A stretch of DNA of 64,000 nucleotides from Bufo bufo (lineage: Eukaryota; Chordata; Amphibia; Anura; Bufonidae). Below, piece by piece: positions 58,509 to 64,000 of the stretch. Position 1 is the first letter of the stretch. The number at the start of each line of letters is the position of its first letter. Position numbers and translations under genes: made by a program. The stretch is taken from positions 215,828,624-215,892,623 of the forward strand of contig NC_053389.1 in the NCBI RefSeq assembly GCF_905171765.1. The letters run 5' to 3'. The notes under the pieces are model-generated. The model had not been told where the DNA came from and did no database searches. It was given only the letters and a program-made list of their open reading frames with translations.

Positions 58509-59553
58509 GCCTTACCAAGACAAGAGGCCACCTAGTCCACCAAAGAGTTTTGAATGCCCACTTGATGAATATTCCTCTGCTCTCTCCCGTTCTGCTCCGT
58601 CTTCTCCTGCTGTTGTCCCTACTCATGTATATAGAGCTGACCTCTTAGAGCGCAACTGGAACTTCAAAGATGAGAAATTCAAGGTGCAAACTGAGTTTAT
58701 GGAAACATCAGATGGAAGAAAAATGTCCCCTCTTTCTTGCTCTCCATCCAGAACCACAACATGCTCCTCACCAGAAAGGGTAGAGTATGTAGTTCAGAGG
58801 ATAATTAAGGCTTCAAGGTCACAATCTCTACCACCCACACCTTCAGAGGTTTCTAGACACAGAATAATCAAGAAAAGTCCTCCTCCTAACTTGAAGTATG
58901 GAAGCCCTCTGCCATGTGAGAAACCTCTCCGTTATCCTGAGAGTTCTCAGGCAAATGTTGTGTTACCTGTTGGAAGTCCACCCAAGAGGGACCTGCCTCT
59001 TACACCAAGCCTTAGTCCAAAAGTACACACACAGCAGCATAAGACTGCGTCCAATGAGGATGTGTTTGTGGCTGTGACTGGATCTCCATCTTTGGGAAGA
59101 ATAACTGTTCGATCTAATACACCAATTGGGCGAGTAGATATCCTTCCTTCAGAAGACAGAGCTCCTAATTCTGCAACTATCAGACACAGTGAAGAAAGAC
59201 CAGGTGATTATTTTGTAACCAGCTCCAGAACCAGAAGTCATATAGCGAAGTCTGCATCAAGGCCTCAAACTCCATCTGATAGGTATGATGTTCTGCCATC
59301 TGATGACTCTTTCACTGCATCTACAATGGCAAAGGGTCCTAATCGGTATCCTAGAAGATCACAACCTTTGGGGGCAGAAGAAGAAAGGCTGGATGGTTCT
59401 GGGATTAATTTACCCCCTAGATCCCATGGGTATCCCAGCAACAGAATGCAAATCAGACCGAACAATTCATCAGAGAGAGTAATTATAGAAGATTACCCTG
59501 CAGAGCTGTCTCTGACTCCCTCACTAAGACGACATAGGGGTCAAGGACCAAGG
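58509..59553 (+). CDS. PLEKHA4: PLEKHA4, coding exon 7 (Ser/Pro-rich linker, residues 305-653)
   Basis: The acceptor tttcacag and donor gtgggt enclose 1045 bases, phase 2 in and phase 0 out. It encodes about 349 residues rich in Ser, Pro and Arg with many SP/TP sites (for example RPPSPPKSF, SLPPTPSEV, LPLTPSLSP), which are likely phosphorylation and partner-docking sites. Two related motifs occur: NTPIGRVDILPSED and QTPSDRYDVLPSDD. A single similar motif (TPLSRIDV) is what I recall in human PLEKHA4, which supports the orthology call. The exon is large for this family and explains much of the extra length of the linker. Confidence 0.9.
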
Positions 59554-59788
59554 GTGGGTATCTTTTATGTATGCAGTTCCACACTGTGTTTTGTAATTTG
59601 GCAATGCTTTCTATTAAAGTATAAAATTTATAAATGAATAGAACAGTGGATACAAGCACACACTTGGATCTTAGGATCACCGCATACAAATAGCATTTGT
59701 TTCCTGTAGTAGTTCTGCAGAGAATTGAAACGTTTTCATCAACTGTTTTCCTGTTTTTGATAAGTTTTCCACCTCTTTCTGCCAATAG

Positions 59789-59869
59789 TACTCAGAGAGG
59801 TCATTCCTACCCCCTGCAGTATGTTCTGGGCGAGGTCTTGGCAACACACCGAGGCACCTGTCAAAGATG
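59789..59869 (+). CDS. PLEKHA4: PLEKHA4, coding exon 8 (residues 654-680)
   Basis: The acceptor tgccaatag and donor gtgagt enclose 81 bases (27 codons), phase 0 on both sides, encoding a Ser/Pro/Arg-rich piece ending TPRHLSKM. A second acceptor, ccccctgcag at 59811-59820, has a better pyrimidine tract, but using it would shift the frame relative to the next exon. The first acceptor keeps 734 codons open, so I chose it. There is no recognisable domain. Confidence 0.75.
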
Positions 59870-61109
59870 GTGAGTGGATCATTGTTACTATTATAATAAT
59901 GAGCTTGTCTCTGCATTTTTCAAGAGAAAGAAGTAATATTCATTATTTGATTATTAGTTATAAATCATATTCACAAAGGTTCATAAGCTTCATGTAGCTA
60001 AAAAAATCTCTACATTTTGGTGCATCACTGGAAGCGTTCCAAATGGTGATGGCCTATATCTAAGATCAAGGAGAGATGGGTCAAATAGGGTTTGTCCAAA
60101 CCGTTCTAGTGATACTAGATGGTTGTGGACAGTGTTCTAAAATATATTCAGTGTCAGTCTATCTCAGATGTTATGTCCCTCTAGTCTGTGGATGTTGGCA
60201 GTTGCTTGCAGGCTGCTTCTCCTTTTCAGAAAATAGATGGTTCTCAACTTTTTTTGTTGAAACTTTGTGTCAAAGGAAGGCTTTCTAGATACCTATCTAA
60301 AAAGGTCATGTTTGAAACCTCTCATATTAATCAAAAAGTAATCCACGGGTAAACAGTCATTCCTTTGTAAATATGGTATTTCCCATGAAATAGCAATTCT
60401 GCTGCATATTTTCTTAGATCTGTGTGTTCCCTGTTATTCATCCTAAAACTGTATGAATAAATTGTCCACACGGTGTTACCAGTTGGGGATGTGTCCCTAC
60501 ACACACATTCTGACATTGTCTGATCAGTATCAGACTGTGCCTAGGAGAACAGTAACACAGAGTAGTCAGTTTATTCCTATTTACAGGTGGAATGGCAGAG
60601 CAGAATGGCACTAGGCAGACATTTAAGAAAATATGTTCCAGAACTGCATCGGAAAACAGGCATTTGCTTAAAAAAAAATAATATATGACATGTCAAGAGA
60701 ACTATTTCTTTTTAAAGCAGTGCTTCTCTGTGAGGCGTCCCCTAGCAGTTGGGGAAGCAGTTTTAACAGAAGTGATAATTTGCTTTATTAATGGTTTAGC
60801 AACATAATTGACTCCTTATGTTCTTAAATTAATGTTATACTGGGATCAGCAGACAAAGTCCAAGATGACTTTTGACCAATTGAGGTGAGGCTCCTGTACA
60901 AAAATGCAGAAAAGCCCTTCCTTAAAGTGTTCATACGCAGACTGAGGTTATAATTACTCCCCAAAGCTAATGTGATACGTACTTCCTTGCCATAAATTCT
61001 GTACTGCTCATACTGTCTACGAAACTTCATTACCAAGTCCCCAACCATACATTTGACTGGTATCAGTTATATATATTTTTTTTAACACAAAACTGTTCTT
61101 GCACTACAG
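59870..61109. other. PLEKHA4 intron 8; nothing else seen
   Basis: 1240 bases, AT-rich, with no named repeat. Confidence 0.6.
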
Positions 61110-61202
61110 AGTTCAGTGAGCTATTCACAGCTGCCACCGTTGCCTCCTGGTTCTAATCGCCCCCATCTTCCTGCTGGAAAGAGGATGTCACTGAGTGCTG
61201 TG
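61110..61202 (+). CDS. PLEKHA4: PLEKHA4, coding exon 9 (proline motif, residues 681-711)
   Basis: The acceptor gcactacag and donor gtgaga enclose 93 bases (31 codons), phase 0 on both sides. It encodes YSQLPPLPPGSNRPHLPAGK, which resembles the mammalian PLEKHA4 proline-rich segment YLQLPPRPPG that precedes the coiled coil. In the mammalian protein the proline-rich region recruits KLHL12; whether this segment does so here is inference. The preceding intron is 1240 bases with no element I can name. Confidence 0.85.
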
Positions 61203-61344
61203 GTGAGATTTCCATTATGCATAGATTATCTAATATCAGTCTGCCTCCGTCTCTCGTGCCCCTTTCCCCCGTCCGTCTCTCGTGACTTAAACTACATCGG
61301 ATTTTACAAGTAGATCTTGTACAAGTAGATAAAGATAAGACTTG

Positions 61345-62586
61345 TGATTTATTGAGGAAAATGACCCAATACCCCATTTCTGTGAACCTTTGCTTTCAGT
61401 ATCTGGTATGACCTCCTTGTGCAGCAATAACTGCAATTTAACATTTCCAGTAATTGTTGATTAATTCTGCACATTGGCTTGTAGGGACTATACCTGAGTC
61501 CTCTGTACAAAACAGCTTTAACTCTATTGTGTTGGTGGGTTTCCTCCCATTAACTGCTCACTTCAGGTCCTTCCACAACATTCCAATAGATTAAGGTCAG
61601 GACTTTGACTTCACCATTTTAAAACTTTGGCTTTGTTCTTCCCTAACTATTCTTTCGTAGATCAACATGTGTGCTTAGGGTTGTTGTCTTGTTGCATGAC
61701 CCACGTCCTCCTGAGATTCAGCTCACATATTTTCTTTAGAATTTGCTGGTACAATTAAGAATTCATTGTTCTATCAATGATACCAAGCTGTTCTGCCCAC
61801 GTGCACCACAACAGGCCCAAACCATGACACTACCACCACCATGTTTCACAGATGGGATGATGTTTTTATTCTGGAATGCTGTGCAGTCCAAACATAACAC
61901 TTCTTCTTTAAACCAAAAAGTTCTGTTTTGGTCTTGCTTGTCCACACAACATTTTTCCAGTAGCTTTCTCGCTTGTCCCGGTGATCTTTAGAAAACTGCA
62001 GATGGGCAGCAATGTTCTTTTTGGAGAGCAGTAGCTTTCTCCTTGCAGTCCTGCCATGCACACCATTGTTGTTCTGTGTCCTCCTGGTGGTAGACTCATT
62101 AACAATAGCAATTGTGAGAAAGGCCTTTAGTTGCTTGGAAATTACCTTGGGTTCCTTTGTGACCTCATAGACTATTATGTACCTCGCTCTTTGCATGATC
62201 TTTGTTAGTCAACCACTCCTGGGAAGGGTAATATTGGTCTTGAATTTCCTCAAATTGTACACACTCTCTATATAACTGTGGTTTGGTGGAGTCTAAACGC
62301 TTTAGAAATAGCTTTCTAATGTTCTCCAGCTTGGTGAGCATCAACAACTCTTCTGAGTTCCCCAGATATCTTGTTTGTTTATACTATGATGCGTTTACAC
62401 AAACATGTTGTGAAGATCAGATTTTGATAGATCCCTGTTCCTTAAATAAAACAGGTCTCCCAATCACACCTGATGTTATTTTTATTTCCCTTTAGGACTT
62501 GTGACAATCTGATGTAGTTTTAGGTCAGATTTATGCAGATGTATAGATATTTCTGAAGGGTTTACAAGCTTTCAAGTACCACTGTA
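61345..62586 (-). pseudogene. Degraded Tc1-type transposon in PLEKHA4 intron 9
   Basis: The minus strand encodes Tc1 transposase pieces in more than one frame: TTRRTQNNNGVHGRTARRK (helix-turn-helix region) and PSVKHGGGSVMVWACCGARG (catalytic core). Frameshifts break it, so it is inactive. The end tttcaagtaccactgta at about 62570-62586 resembles one Tc1 terminus; the opposite terminus was not found. It lies antisense to the host gene. Confidence 0.82.
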
Positions 62587-62596
62587 TCTATCTACA

Positions 62597-63673
62597 CAGT
62601 CAAGTTGCATTATTATGACCACCAGCTAATATTGAGAGTAACAGCCGCGTGCAGCACGGAAAGAGGCTAGATGGGCTGGGAGTGACTTAAGGTCTAGTAG
62701 GTTTTCATGGGTTCTGGATCCATGATGACTGCAGTGCATCCCACAGCTGCTGGAGGGGTGCATGGGCGAGAATCCATAGAGTGAATCCGACAATTATGGT
62801 GGTCCCACAGATGCTCACTTGGGCCAGGGTAGTACTTGGAAGTCTTAGTTATGCTCGTCCAACCAGTGTCGGACATTTCTAGCCATGTGATATGTCGCAT
62901 TGTCTTGCTGGAAGATCCCTTCCGCCCCATCGAAGAAAATAAGCATGCATGGGTGTACATGATCTGCAAGGTTAGATTCCTACCCAAATCCGTTGAAAGT
63001 GCCTTCCACATGGATGAGTGGGCCCAGAGAATGCCACAAAAACATTGCCCAGACCATAAAGCTGCCACCACCAGCATGTGTTCCTCCACCAATGGTTGTT
63101 CTCTGATGTTTCTTTCCTGACACACCAATGTCCATCTGTTTGATGAACCAGAGAACCTGAATCACTGGAGAAGGTCTAATTCCAATACCGCCGCAAAAAT
63201 TGATATTTTTTATGTTGATGCATCTTCGTTAGCAGAGTTGCAGTGACCTTCCGTCTGCTTCAGAGCCCCATGCGCAGTAGGGTTTGCTGACCTTTTGTTT
63301 TAGACGCATGTCTGGTAGCCCCCTGGTTAATTTTGGCAGTAAGCAGCTCCACTATAGCATCTTGGCCCACCCATGCACACCTTCATAAGCTAACATTCAC
63401 CTCTCCCCTCAATGACCTGTGTCATGTCGTTTATTCATTAGGGTGTCATTTGTCCACTCACGTTACACTTTCACCACAGCAGCATGTAAGCAGTTAAAAG
63501 AACTGCACAGTTTCAGAAATACTGCCACCCTTGGCTTGAAATCCAATAATAATCCTTTTTTGCTACTCTCATAAAGCGTCTTATACCCACCAAGCCAGCT
63601 CACGACCTGTGACTTCCTCTATGTCCTGCTGATGTCGAAAGTAGGACGTTGTCATAATAATGTGACTCAACTG
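62597..63673 (-). pseudogene. Second degraded Tc1/mariner transposon in PLEKHA4 intron 9
   Basis: The ends CAGTCAAGTTGCATTATTATGACC and GTCATAATAATGTGACTCAACTG are imperfect inverted repeats (first 20 bases CAGTCAAGTTGCATTATTAT). The minus strand encodes AGGGSFMVWAMFLWHSLGPL and then LFSSMGRKGSSSKTMRHITW, transposase segments in different frames. Much of the catalytic domain is recognisable but broken. Confidence 0.82.
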
Positions 63674-63764
63674 TTTTGTCTCTCTCCATTTGTCTGTCTC
63701 CTATCTAGCAATCTGTCTATTGTTGCTTTTATTCAAAATTGTGTCTTGTCGTTATATTCTCTAG

Positions 63765-63833
63765 CAATCAGGAACCCCGCAGTATCGTGACCGTGCCCCA
63801 TATCCAGCTCGCATGGGAGAGAATAGTATTGAT
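63765..63833 (+). CDS. PLEKHA4: PLEKHA4, coding exon 10 (residues 712-734; gene continues off the right edge)
   Basis: The acceptor tattctctag and donor gtaagt enclose 69 bases (23 codons), phase 0 on both sides, encoding QSGTPQYRDRAPYPARMGEN and a short tail. It has no domain of its own. The coiled-coil region expected next (leucine-rich, ending with the stop codon) is not in this window, so the gene is partial here. The 2.56-kb intron before it holds two degraded Tc1/mariner elements. Confidence 0.8.
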
Positions 63834-64000
63834 GTAAGTATTGTTATCTTGTGTATGTAAACTTTTTTGGGTTGTTCCTATAGTATTAGAAGCTCATAAG
63901 GACAGTCTGGTGTAATGTCTAATTTATCAGTATACTAGCAGAATGACACAGCTTTGCATAGGTCTATTTAGTTTTTTTGTGTGTGTGGAATCAACAGAGC

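Noticed and set aside
59820..59869. Alternative acceptor (ccccctgcag) for PLEKHA4 exon 8
   Set aside because: It would leave a 49-base exon that breaks the frame into exon 9; the acceptor at 59788 keeps it.
51520..63833. Assignment to PLEKHA5, PLEKHA6 or PLEKHA7
   Set aside because: The PH domain is similar in all, but the RPRSGLSMASS start without WW domains, the R-x-D-(I/V) motif and the LPPLPPG segment fit PLEKHA4 best.

Overview
This window is vertebrate nuclear DNA, most likely from a frog or toad. It has spliced exons with GT/AG borders, almost no long open frames, and very many palindromic DNA-transposon derivatives. The mix is typical of anuran genomes: PIF/Harbinger-type MITEs with TTA/TAA target duplications, T2/Kolobok-type elements with TTAA ends, hAT elements with 8-bp duplications, Tc1/mariner remnants and a V-SINE. 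The species call is inference from repeat style.

The only gene I can support is on the + strand from about 51,458 to beyond the right edge. It is an orthologue of PLEKHA4 (PEPP1), a phosphoinositide-binding PH-domain adaptor. One 5'UTR/start exon and nine further coding exons are readable: 51520-51606, 52353-52460, 54305-54377, 54486-54586, 54717-54832, 57934-58362, 58509-59553, 59789-59869, 61110-61202 and 63765-63833. They join in frame as 734 codons, and the C-terminal coiled-coil part lies outside the window. Residues about 55-155 form the PH domain. A Ser/Pro-rich linker of about 530 residues follows, encoded mainly by two large exons, and is clearly longer than the mammalian linker as I recall it.

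The first 51 kb holds no gene I can recognise. It is either intergenic or a long first intron of PLEKHA4, because the exon at 51,458 begins with a splice acceptor and so at least one non-coding exon lies upstream. Transposons fill this region, often nested: a hAT MITE in a hAT element in a T2-like element (0.9-1.8 kb), a foldback Tc1 (9.2-10.1 kb), a T2-like element split by a Harbinger MITE (26.5-27.3 kb), a mariner remnant split by a 1.7-kb hAT-like element (31.2-33.5 kb), and a hAT-like element holding a 32-bp minisatellite (47.7-48.7 kb). The PLEKHA4 introns carry the same families: several Harbinger MITEs, a hAT MITE, a 1.28-kb hAT-like element with a perfect 8-bp duplication, a GC-rich compound palindrome and two degraded Tc1/mariner transposons.

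I found no defence system, operon, CRISPR array or RNA gene. What merits attention is the PLEKHA4 linker, the foldback transposons, and how often target duplications are shared between neighbouring elements.
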